A stretch of 64,000 nt of DNA, from NCBI RefSeq assembly GCF_040270295.1, contig NZ_JBELOE010000211.1; one strand, written 5' to 3'. The notes beneath the pieces were generated by a model. The model searched no databases, was not told the origin of the DNA, and worked only from the letters and a program-made list of their open reading frames with translations. Positions within the stretch are counted from its first letter, which is position 1, and each line of letters begins with the position of its first letter. A program made the position numbers and the translations under genes. This stretch comes from Catenovulum sediminis (lineage in GTDB: Bacteria; Pseudomonadota; Gammaproteobacteria; Enterobacterales; Alteromonadaceae). Positions 8,425-16,450 of the stretch are shown here, one piece after another.

Positions 8425-9852
8425 ATGAACGGATCAAATAGTCATACGGTCGAAAAAATCGGCGGTACTTCTATGAGTCAGTACCAAGCGGTACGAGACA
8501 ACATAATGTTAAATCAACAGCTGAAAAATCCTTATCAAAGGATTTTTGTCGTTTCCGCTTATGCAGGCATGACCAATTTGTTGTTGGAGCACAAAAAAAC
8601 AGCTGAACCGGGCGTTTACGGTCGATTTGCCAGTGCAGAAGAAGACAGATCATGGATGGAAGCGTTTGAAACTGTGCGCAGTAAAATGGTTGAAACTAAC
8701 TTAGAATTATTTGGTGAAACTGCGCTGCGCGAAAAAGCAGATCGTTTTATTTTACGACGTTTAGACGATGCAGAGCGCGCATTAACTGACTTAAATAATT
8801 TGTGTCAACATGGCCATTTTGAGATTGGCGATCACTTACTTAAAGTGCGTGAAATGTTGGCCAGTATCGGCGAAGCACACAGTGCTTGGAACTTAGCGCA
8901 TTTATTGCAAAAAGAAGGGATCAATGCCGTATTTGTTGATTTAACTGGTTGGGATATCGACAAAGCCGTTGATATGGACGAGCTGATCAAGGAAAAATTC
9001 TGGTCGCTAGACTTAAAGGAATGTTTGCCAATTGCAACGGGTTATTGTCATAGTGCCAAAGGTTTAATGGCAACTTTTGATCGCGGTTATAGTGAAATGA
9101 CATTTAGTCGTATTGCGGTTTTGACTAAAGCAGAAGAAGCGATTATTCACAAAGAATATCACTTAAGTAGCGCTGATCCTAAAATGGTGGGTTTAGATAA
9201 AGTCGTGCCTATTGGTTTAACTAACTATGATGTTGCGGATCAGCTCGCTAATTTAGGGATGGAAGCCATTCACCCAAGAGCCGCTAAAGGACTGCGCCAA
9301 TCAGAAATTTCGTTGCGAGTGAAAAACACATTCGAGCCAGAGCACAAAGGTACGTTAATTACTTCAACTTATGTCAGTGACAAACCTAAAGTTGAAATTG
9401 TTGCGGGTCGACAAAATGTATATTCATTTGAGCTATTTGACCAAGACATGATGGGCCAAGTAAACCGTTTTGACATTGAGACTTTAGCGCTTATCAATGA
9501 GCTAAAAATTCAAATGGTGAGTAAAGATGTAACGGCAAACAGTATTACGCATTATTTGAGTTGTAACCTGAAAAAAGCAAAACGCTTACAAACCTTATTG
9601 GAAAATAAATTCCCAGAAGCCGAAGTGAATGTGCGTAAAGTGTGTATTGTTTCAGCTATCGGTAGCGATATGCAAGAAGCGGGTATGCTAGCACGAGCTG
9701 TCAAAGCAATCGCTGAGCAAGGCATCAGCATACAGGCGCTGCATCAATCTATGCGTCAGGTAGACATTCAGTTTGTTTTGGATGAGAAGCATTTTGAAAC
9801 CGCAACCGTTGCATTGCATAAACATTTAGTTGAGCAAGAAAACGAGGTTTAA
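8425..9852 (+). CDS. ask: Aspartate kinase of the ectoine type
   Basis: Phosphorylates aspartate, feeding aspartate-semialdehyde to EctB. The 475-residue protein opens with the kinase motif VEKIGGTSMS (residues 9-18). A long alpha/beta kinase domain follows, with C-terminal ACT domains after about residue 320 (VCIVSAIGSDMQEAGML and ISIQALHQSMRQVDIQFVL). Many ect operons carry such a dedicated kinase (Ask_Ect), usually less feedback-sensitive than housekeeping isoenzymes; that property is known of the subfamily, not visible here. It lies 84 bases after ectC behind the hairpin. Confidence 0.92.
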   Translation: MNGSNSHTVEKIGGTSMSQYQAVRDNIMLNQQLKNPYQRIFVVSAYAGMTNLLLEHKKTAEPGVYGRFASAEEDRSWMEAFETVRSKMVETNLELFGETALREKADRFILRRLDDAERALTDLNNLCQHGHFEIGDHLLKVREMLASIGEAHSAWNLAHLLQKEGINAVFVDLTGWDIDKAVDMDELIKEKFWSLDLKECLPIATGYCHSAKGLMATFDRGYSEMTFSRIAVLTKAEEAIIHKEYHLSSADPKMVGLDKVVPIGLTNYDVADQLANLGMEAIHPRAAKGLRQSEISLRVKNTFEPEHKGTLITSTYVSDKPKVEIVAGRQNVYSFELFDQDMMGQVNRFDIETLALINELKIQMVSKDVTANSITHYLSCNLKKAKRLQTLLENKFPEAEVNVRKVCIVSAIGSDMQEAGMLARAVKAIAEQGISIQALHQSMRQVDIQFVLDEKHFETATVALHKHLVEQENEV

Positions 9853-10507
9853 TATTAAGTATAAAACCACACCCATACGCTCTAGCTCAGATGACTTCTG
9901 GGCTTACGGCGTAAATATTACAAAACCAAACCATCCACATGTAACAGATATACGTGAGGATGGTTTTGTTCCTCAACATTTCGCTTCTAAAGTCTGGCAG
10001 TCAAATTTTTTATTGATGGACATGCTATCTGCACTCCCAGTTAAAAACCAACTCAATGTTATCGAGATTGGCGCTGGTTGGGGCGCACTGAGCGTTTTTA
10101 TGAATAAGCACTTTGACGCGGCAGTCATTGCCAGTGATTTGGATGAAAACTTATGGCCGTATCAACAAATGTTGGCGCAGCGAAATGATTCTAATATTAC
10201 CAGCAAAGTATTACCTATCGAACAAATAACAGATCGAGTGCTCGCAGAAACCGATCTGATTATCGCTTCTGATATTTGTTATGACAATGATACCAAAAAT
10301 GCATTACAAAGCTTAGTTGAGTTGGTTGCATGCCGCAACGATGTCGTGTTTTTGTTGGCGGATATTGGGCGTAAAGCTTTTATGCGCTTAAGTGAAGATA
10401 ACGAAATTTTTCAAGATGTGAAATTGCGTCCACGCAGTATATCAGAGCCCGTAGATATGCAAGGTTATGTATTGTCGGTTAATCCAATCAGGGAAATATT
10501 ATGTTAG
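9830..10507 (+). CDS. Class I SAM-dependent methyltransferase
   Basis: Up to 225 residues. The SAM-binding motif VIEIGAGWGALSVFM is near residues 77-91, with the acidic end of strand 2 (VIASDLDENLW) and motif post-II IIASDICYDND, as in lysine-methyltransferase-like (methyltransferase-16) enzymes. The only conventional start is TTG at 9830, inside the end of ask. However, AACGAGG at 9841-9847 points to an in-frame ATT at 9854 as a possible rare start. It is sandwiched in the ectoine operon and overlaps the symporter start by 7 bases, so co-expression is likely. Substrate unknown. Confidence 0.78.
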   Translation: MSKKTRFNIKYKTTPIRSSSDDFWAYGVNITKPNHPHVTDIREDGFVPQHFASKVWQSNFLLMDMLSALPVKNQLNVIEIGAGWGALSVFMNKHFDAAVIASDLDENLWPYQQMLAQRNDSNITSKVLPIEQITDRVLAETDLIIASDICYDNDTKNALQSLVELVACRNDVVFLLADIGRKAFMRLSEDNEIFQDVKLRPRSISEPVDMQGYVLSVNPIREILC

Positions 10508-11919
10508 TCAGCTTTATTGTTTTTCTATCTTGTTTTGCAATTATTGGGTTGAGCTCGGCCAAGTTCGCACAAAAAAATCGTGATGATTATTATTTGGCAG
10601 GTCGCAACGTATCCGCTTGGTTAACTGGGTTATCCGCCGTAGCAACTAATAATAGTGGTTACATGTTTATTGGTGTAATTGGTTACACCTATTACACAGG
10701 TTTAGCTGCAATGTGGTTAATGGTGGGCTGGATTATTGGTGACATAATCGCTTCTTTTTATGTTCACCAACACGTTAGAAGCAAAGCAAAAGAGAGACAA
10801 GCCGTTTCGATAATGTCGTTGGTGAGCCGTTGGCAAGGTGATAATCAAAAAGTGCTTAGGCAAATGTTGTCATGGACCGCACTGATACTGATGATAGCCT
10901 ATGCAGCAGCACAATTTATCGCAGGCAGTAAAGCACTGCATGTTTTACTGGATTGGCCATTATGGATGGGTGCTATTCTAGTCTCAGTTTTAGTTGCCGC
11001 CTATTGTTTTGCGGGGGGGATCAGAGCTTCAATCTGGACAGACGCGGCACAATCGTTTGTGATGATATTAGCGATGAGTTTATTGATGTTTGTTGCAATT
11101 GATAACATAGGGGGCGTTGCTGCTGTTTACGATAAACTTGAGCAAATCCCTGGTTATTTTGATGTTGCTCCAGACGATTTAATGATCCCCGGTACGGCCG
11201 GCATTATCGCTTTTGCAGTCGGTTGGGTATTTGCAGGCTTTTCGGTTGTGGGTCAGCCTCATATTATGGTTCGTTTTATTGCATTGGATGGTCAACAAAA
11301 AATGTGGGTCATGCGGATGTGGTACTACGTTTGGTTCAGTCTATTTTATTTAATGGCAACCACTGTCGGCTTATTAAGCCGCATTTTGTTAGATACTGGT
11401 GGCAGCTTTGACGCTGAGCTTGCGCTGCCAATGATGGCAGTTGAGTTATTGCCTGATTGGTTAGTCGGGTTAATTCTAGCAGGGATTTTTGCTGCGACAT
11501 TATCAACCGCAGATTCTCTAATACTGAGCGCCTCAGCGGCAGTATCACAAGATTGTTTACCTAAAGCGATTGATAAAACCTGGTTGATTAAAACCATTAC
11601 CTTATTGATCACCGTGTTGACATTGGTGGTCGCGTTATTTGCCAAACAAGGTGTATTTGAATTAGTCGTCTTTGCTTGGTCAACTTTGGGCTGTGCCATT
11701 GCGCCACTGCTGATTGGTTTTATCCGAGGCTGGCAAATTAGCCAATGGCGCGCTATTTTTGTAGTAGTACTCGGGGTAGGAACCGCCCTTATTTGGCGCG
11801 CGCTTGGCTGGCATGCTCAAATTTACGAAGGTTTAGCCGGTATTTTATTGAGTTTGTTTGCTTTTTATATACTACGACAGTCTCAGCAAGAAGTATTTGC
11901 AAAAGATGGAGCGAGTTAG
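10501..11919 (+). CDS. Sodium:solute symporter (SSS family)
   Basis: A 472-residue inner-membrane protein with about 13 hydrophobic helices and the SSS hallmarks: DDYYLAGRNVSAWLTGLSAVATNNSGYM near residues 28-55 and the AATLSTADSLILSASAA sodium-site segment near 333-349. It resembles the PutP branch (Na+/proline). Its place at the end of the ectoine operon suggests uptake or salvage of ectoine, proline or another compatible solute, but substrate cannot be read from sequence. It overlaps the methyltransferase stop (ATGTTAG), implying coupled translation. Confidence 0.88.
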   Translation: MLVSFIVFLSCFAIIGLSSAKFAQKNRDDYYLAGRNVSAWLTGLSAVATNNSGYMFIGVIGYTYYTGLAAMWLMVGWIIGDIIASFYVHQHVRSKAKERQAVSIMSLVSRWQGDNQKVLRQMLSWTALILMIAYAAAQFIAGSKALHVLLDWPLWMGAILVSVLVAAYCFAGGIRASIWTDAAQSFVMILAMSLLMFVAIDNIGGVAAVYDKLEQIPGYFDVAPDDLMIPGTAGIIAFAVGWVFAGFSVVGQPHIMVRFIALDGQQKMWVMRMWYYVWFSLFYLMATTVGLLSRILLDTGGSFDAELALPMMAVELLPDWLVGLILAGIFAATLSTADSLILSASAAVSQDCLPKAIDKTWLIKTITLLITVLTLVVALFAKQGVFELVVFAWSTLGCAIAPLLIGFIRGWQISQWRAIFVVVLGVGTALIWRALGWHAQIYEGLAGILLSLFAFYILRQSQQEVFAKDGAS

Positions 11920-12810
11920 TTGAAAACTAAAGTAAGGTTTTTATCATTCAGTTTTATTTTCTGCTGGTTTTTCTTTTCGCAATCTTCTTTGGCGCAAGAA
12001 GCTGAACAAGTTGTTGAGCAAGAACGTAAACTGGCAGAAAAAATCGAAAAACTAGAAGAGCCTTTGTATACCCCATTTATTGAGCGGTATTTATTAGATG
12101 AAGTAAAAACGATTCGGCAAGAGCAACAGATACTGCGAACTGAAATCGCTGAAAAGTTAGCTGGTGCTAAACTTGAATCGTCTGACCGAGCATTAAGGTA
12201 TACATCAGACACAGTCAATAATGTGTTTTTCATTATTACCGCTGCTGCATCAGTGTTAGTTTTAATGGGATGGCGCTCCTTGCGTGATATTCAAACGCAA
12301 ATAGAGGAACACGTGAGCAATAAAGTTAGCTCGGTGAGTGATGAATATGAAAAACGCTTATCAGATGTCGAAGAAAAACTGAAGAAGCGCTCAGAGCAAA
12401 TTATTTCGACACAGGAAGAAATCGCCAGAGCTAATCAATTACATGCGTTATGGATGCGAGCTGGGCTGGAAAATAATCCGCAACAAAAAGTAAAACTCTA
12501 TGATGAGATACTCGATCTGCACAGTGAAGATGTTGAAGCCATTACCTATAAAGCGGACGCTGTCTTAGAATTAGGTGAATGTGAATGGGCACTTAATCTA
12601 TCGAGTAAAGCGCTCGAATTGGATCAGGATTACGCCCTAGCTTATTGGCAGCGCGCCTGTGCTCATGCTGCGCTTGGTCAAATCGAAAGCGCGATAGAAG
12701 ATATACATATAGCACTGGAGAAGTCACCCGTACTGGCAAGTGAACTTGCACATGAAAGTATGTTCCAGACCTTGTATGAGGAAGAAGAATTTAAAAAATT
12801 ACTTGCTTAA
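11920..12810 (+). CDS. Exported TPR protein with coiled coils
   Basis: A 296-residue protein starting at TTG directly after the symporter stop. The N-terminal signal-like hydrophobic stretch ends at SSLAQ near residue 25. A charged coiled coil (about 26-90) comes next, then one membrane segment (VFFIITAAASVLVLMGW, about 99-115), a second coiled coil to about 165, and TPR-like helices (AITYKADAVLELGECEWAL; AYWQRACAHAALGQIESAI) to about 270. Zero spacing suggests co-transcription with the symporter. No specific function recognised; TPRs suggest a scaffold. Confidence 0.7.
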   Translation: MKTKVRFLSFSFIFCWFFFSQSSLAQEAEQVVEQERKLAEKIEKLEEPLYTPFIERYLLDEVKTIRQEQQILRTEIAEKLAGAKLESSDRALRYTSDTVNNVFFIITAAASVLVLMGWRSLRDIQTQIEEHVSNKVSSVSDEYEKRLSDVEEKLKKRSEQIISTQEEIARANQLHALWMRAGLENNPQQKVKLYDEILDLHSEDVEAITYKADAVLELGECEWALNLSSKALELDQDYALAYWQRACAHAALGQIESAIEDIHIALEKSPVLASELAHESMFQTLYEEEEFKKLLA

Positions 12811-12896
12811 TATTTGCACATTTCAAACTCGCCGACTAGGCTTAGATCGCAAACAGAATTGATTAAAATAAATAAATGGTGAGATGGAGTTTGAAT

Positions 12897-13100
12897 ATGT
12901 CTGTTACATCTAAAGATATTGTTAGAACCGCTTTTATTATTTTTGCACTTGTATTGTGCTACCAAATTGTATTTGTCAGTGCCAGTCAAATAGATTGGTT
13001 TGCTGCACCAATCGCATCTTTAGTGTATGCATTGCTTGCCTTTGCAGTGCAGCGCAGTAGCAGATCTCAGTCAAATAACTCAATGCGACAAATGGAGTAA
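12897..13100 (+). CDS. Small membrane protein (hypothetical)
   Basis: A 67-residue protein from the ATG at 12897, chosen because GGAG lies 9 bases before it (the open frame extends 7 codons further). Two hydrophobic helices are visible (TAFIIFALVLCYQIVFVSA and APIASLVYALLAFAV) with a polar serine-rich tail. It ends 3 bases before the DUF2789 gene, so the two are likely an operon. Function not recognised. Confidence 0.6.
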   Translation: MSVTSKDIVRTAFIIFALVLCYQIVFVSASQIDWFAAPIASLVYALLAFAVQRSSRSQSNNSMRQME

Positions 13101-13103
13101 AAT

Positions 13104-13337
13104 ATGGAAACAGAATTTCATACTTTAGGTAATTTATTTGAGCAATTAGGTATAGCCGACAACGAACAGGCGATTGATGCATTTATTGATAAGCACAAGC
13201 CTTTGCCAAACAATATTCAGTTACACCAAGCACCTTTTTGGAGTACAGGGCAAAAATCATTTTTGCAAGAAGCCATTGCAGCAGACTCTGATTGGGCTGA
13301 AGTTGTTGACCAGCTTGATGCCATGTTACGTGATTAA
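13104..13337 (+). CDS. DUF2789 family protein
   Basis: A 77-residue acidic cytoplasmic protein matching the pattern I know for DUF2789: HTLGNLFEQLGI at the start, FIDKHKPLP in the middle, then APFWSTGQKSFLQEAIAADSDWAEVVDQLDAML. Common in marine gammaproteobacteria; no function is established. An overlapping frame at 13174 is ignored because the family match settles the frame. Confidence 0.85.
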   Translation: METEFHTLGNLFEQLGIADNEQAIDAFIDKHKPLPNNIQLHQAPFWSTGQKSFLQEAIAADSDWAEVVDQLDAMLRD

Positions 13338-13660
13338 AATTCTTCACATAAAACGACTAAAACAACAGCCTGTAATAACTTTGGCTAAATTTCAGCGAAT
13401 GATTGAGCTCTTTGAACCTTACATTCTACATGCTTTCTGATATTAAAAGGCGCTTTTAGCGCCTTTTTTCTTCCATCAAATATATCCTTACAATAAAACA
13501 AACGACAGCAAAACTGTTATCTGTAGGCGGGCAGGTAGATTATGTGGCTGTGTTTAAGTCAAAAAGAGACTTTTTAAAAGCTAGCTGTGAGTTTGCTTAA
13601 TGGTCAATTGGTAATAAAAGCGGAATACTTTGCTTTTTATTCTTAATACTTGGCTTACTA
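13338..13660. other. Gene-free stretch before the GH13 gene
   Basis: About 320 bases without a supported gene. It holds the DUF2789 terminator (13445-13470) and then AT-rich sequence that must contain the GH13 promoter. I see no clear operator or RNA gene in it. Confidence 0.6.
13445..13470 (+). terminator. Rho-independent terminator after DUF2789
   Basis: AAAAGGCGC, loop TTTTA, GCGCCTTTTTTC: a strong GC stem followed by six Ts. It closes the small-protein operon about 110 bases downstream of the DUF2789 stop. Confidence 0.85.
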
Positions 13661-15376
13661 ATGAAAATTCAATTAACACTTATCTCGGCTGCTTGCAGTG
13701 TCGCGCTACTGAATGCCTGCAGTATTTTTTCCGGTCAACCTGATTCTGCGAATCAACAAGATAATCAGAACAATACGGCGGTCAGTTTATACGGGACGCT
13801 GGAACCGTTTGCGCAAGAAGCTGTATATTTTGCATTAACAGATCGTTTTGTTGATGCAGATAAAAGCAATAATTACCCCAAACAAGGAAAAGATTGGGGC
13901 AACGGCCAGTGGGGAACGTTTGACCGGTTACTCGCCGGACCCAATGGTCAGAGTGCTAATGTAGGTTATTTAGGCGGCGATTTTAAAGGTGTATTGAACA
14001 ACGCTGAGTATATCGCAAATTTGGGTTTCACCTCTGTCTGGTTAACGCCTATTTGGGATAATCCGGACTATGCGTTTAACGGCGGTGAAACCATTACCTT
14101 TGATGGTGGATACAAAGACGGTGGTAAAACGGGCTATCATGGCTATTGGGCACATAATTTTTATCAACCAGATGAGCATTTAGTTTCAACGGATCTTTCG
14201 TTTAGAGAGTTTTCAGCCGGTTTAAAACAACACAATTTAAAATTTGTATTAGACATAGTCGCTAACCATGGCTCGCCAGCCTACTCGATGCCAGAGGCAA
14301 TGCCGCAGTATGGTAAAATTTACGACGCAACGGGTAATTTGCTGGCCGATCACCAGAATCTTCATCCAACCAAGTTAGACAAAAATAATCCTCTGCATCA
14401 GTTCTACAACACGCACACTGGGTTGGCGCAACTATCTGATATTGATGAAAATAACCCATCAGCATTTGAATATTTAACCGATGCGTATTTATATTGGATT
14501 GCGCAAGGAGTCGACGCAATACGGATAGATACTATCCGCGAAATGCCTCATCATTTTTGGTATCGGGTAAGCAAAAAAATCAGACAGCATTACCCAGATA
14601 TGTTTATGTTTGGCGAAAGTTATAATTATGATGCGAGCTTTATTGCCCAACATACTTATCCGCAAAATGGCGGGGTGAGCGTATTAGATTTTCCAGGGAG
14701 AGCATCTATCACTCAGACGTTTGAAAATAAAAATGCGAGCTACGCAGATATTGTCAGTTATTTACACCTTACGGATGAGGTTTACGCCAACCCTTATGAA
14801 TTAATGACCTTTTATGATAACCATGATATGCCACGCATGAATGCGGATGATAACGGGTTTATCGATGCCAACAATTGGTTATTCACAAGTCGAGGCATCC
14901 CGGTGATTTATTATGGCTCAGAGATTAATTTTATGACGGGTAAAGCCGAGCATCAGGGCAACCGAAACTATTTTGGCCAACAAAACATTGAAATTGCTAA
15001 AACACACCCGATTGCCTCGCAACTAAAACGAATAGCGGATGTGCGTAAAAACTCAATTGCACTGCAACGCGGTTTGCAACTTAACATCGAATTTAGCCAA
15101 GAAACGGCGGCATTTTATCGAATATATCAACATCAAGGTGAACATCAAACTGCACTTGTACTGTTAAATAAAAGTGACTATGTCCAAAAGGTTAAACTCA
15201 ACAAGCTGCAAAATTTAGCTATCTGGCGAAATGCTTTTGATCAACAAAGGGTTGATTTAACGAAGCGTAAAGACTGGTTATTCGAGCTACAACCTCATAG
15301 TGTGCAAGTGTATTTATTAGACGAAAGTTTAACCAATTCAAATTTAGTCGAAAAGGCTAGAAAAATGCAGAGATAG
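13661..15376 (+). CDS. GH13 alpha-amylase family lipoprotein
   Basis: A 571-residue alpha-glucan hydrolase or transferase. Lipobox LLNAC puts the lipid-bearing Cys at 20, so it is membrane-anchored. The GH13 regions are in order: DIVANH at 198-203, the nucleophile Asp290 in DAIRID, the acid/base Glu319 in MFGES, and the third acid Asp389 in YDNHD. A C-terminal beta domain (about 475-555) is present. Motifs resemble cyclomaltodextrinase/CGTase-like secreted amylases; exact specificity is not readable. Convergent with the AraC gene with 5 bases between the stops. First gene of the carbohydrate block. Confidence 0.9.
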   Translation: MKIQLTLISAACSVALLNACSIFSGQPDSANQQDNQNNTAVSLYGTLEPFAQEAVYFALTDRFVDADKSNNYPKQGKDWGNGQWGTFDRLLAGPNGQSANVGYLGGDFKGVLNNAEYIANLGFTSVWLTPIWDNPDYAFNGGETITFDGGYKDGGKTGYHGYWAHNFYQPDEHLVSTDLSFREFSAGLKQHNLKFVLDIVANHGSPAYSMPEAMPQYGKIYDATGNLLADHQNLHPTKLDKNNPLHQFYNTHTGLAQLSDIDENNPSAFEYLTDAYLYWIAQGVDAIRIDTIREMPHHFWYRVSKKIRQHYPDMFMFGESYNYDASFIAQHTYPQNGGVSVLDFPGRASITQTFENKNASYADIVSYLHLTDEVYANPYELMTFYDNHDMPRMNADDNGFIDANNWLFTSRGIPVIYYGSEINFMTGKAEHQGNRNYFGQQNIEIAKTHPIASQLKRIADVRKNSIALQRGLQLNIEFSQETAAFYRIYQHQGEHQTALVLLNKSDYVQKVKLNKLQNLAIWRNAFDQQRVDLTKRKDWLFELQPHSVQVYLLDESLTNSNLVEKARKMQR

Positions 15377-15381
15377 CTGCA

Positions 15382-16254
15382 TTAACTTATTTCGCTCGCC
15401 AAAATGCGGTACTGGCTGGGCGAAATGTTCATCGATTGTTTAAATCGGGTCGAAAAATTAAACGCGTTATCATAGCCGACAGAATCAGCGATTTGTTGGA
15501 TGGGGAGTTGTGTGGTTTTTAACAGCAACTGTGCTTTTTGCATACGGATTTTCGTGAGTTTTTGTAGTGGAGAGCAGGCAAACGTTTGTTGGCATAATCG
15601 AAACAAGTGAGCGCGTGAATAATTGCATTGTTGACACATCCGCTCGACCGTCCATTTTTCTTCCGGATGCAAAGCTATCTTACGGAACAAGCTTTGAATT
15701 CGTTTTACATTGAGGTCAACCGCCCCATTCAATTGTTGCAACTGGCGTTTGAGCAAAATAAATAACTGTTGCGCGTAGGTTTGATGCATTTGTTGTGTTA
15801 ACGGGTCATCGGAAAAGCGTTCCTGCAACATATTTTGTAGTATCTGTGTACATTGTAATGCAAGATCTTGATACCTGAGTTTCGAAGCCGGTATTAATTT
15901 TATGTGTTCTGGAAATGTTTGCCAGAATCCACCGGTGGGCAAGATAAACCATACGGTTTGCCATCCATGCAATGCGCATGCAGTGTAGTTAAACTGGCTG
16001 CCCGCGGGCACATACAAAATATCACCTACGTTAATATGTTCTAAGATAGGTTCATCTGCATGCCATACCCCCCGGCCCTTAACCGTCAATACAATTAAGT
16101 GCTGTTGCAATATACGGGATACATGGTAATCGCCATCCAACAGCGACAAACCGCCCATGTTAATTTGCCAACTTTTAAATGCGGTGAATTCATTATCTGC
16201 CAAATAATGTTCGACACAACGTTGACCCAGTTGAATGATATCGGCGCTTTGCAT
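15382..16254 (-). CDS. AraC-family transcriptional regulator
   Basis: A 290-residue regulator with an N-terminal cupin sensor (about 20-110; GDILYVPAGSQFNY is the cupin turn). Its C-terminal pair of helix-turn-helices spans about 185-285 (WTVERMCQQCNYSRAHLFRLC and IQQIADSVGYDNAFNFSTRFKQ). The domain order is that of sugar-sensing AraC activators. It is divergent from the DUF5916 gene and convergent with GH13, so it plausibly controls the carbohydrate block. Ligand unknown. Confidence 0.88.
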   Translation of the reverse strand: MQSADIIQLGQRCVEHYLADNEFTAFKSWQINMGGLSLLDGDYHVSRILQQHLIVLTVKGRGVWHADEPILEHINVGDILYVPAGSQFNYTACALHGWQTVWFILPTGGFWQTFPEHIKLIPASKLRYQDLALQCTQILQNMLQERFSDDPLTQQMHQTYAQQLFILLKRQLQQLNGAVDLNVKRIQSLFRKIALHPEEKWTVERMCQQCNYSRAHLFRLCQQTFACSPLQKLTKIRMQKAQLLLKTTQLPIQQIADSVGYDNAFNFSTRFKQSMNISPSQYRILASEIS

Positions 16255-16397
16255 GTGTTTAACTTCCAGTTTAATCGACTCAACTATGATACCAATTCAA
16301 AGGCTTTGGATAACTAACTAGATGGGTTATTGCATTCGTATTCAATAACATAGTTGAAACAAATCATATTATCTAACCAAAGTAATTGCCACAAACA

Positions 16398-16411
16398 ATC
16401 GCTAGCGCGAT
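16398..16411. promoter_or_regulatory. Short dyad upstream of the DUF5916 gene
   Basis: ATCGC-TAGC-GCGAT, an interrupted palindrome 40 bases before the DUF5916 start in the araC-DUF5916 intergenic space. It could be a regulator site; no consensus is known to me. Confidence 0.25.
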
Positions 16412-16450
16412 GAAAGATGCAGACATCAACATGACCTACTAGAGCCTATT

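Noticed and set aside
13174..13440. 88-codon frame overlapping DUF2789
   Set aside because: The DUF2789 frame has clear family motifs; this frame is its shadow and runs into the terminator region.
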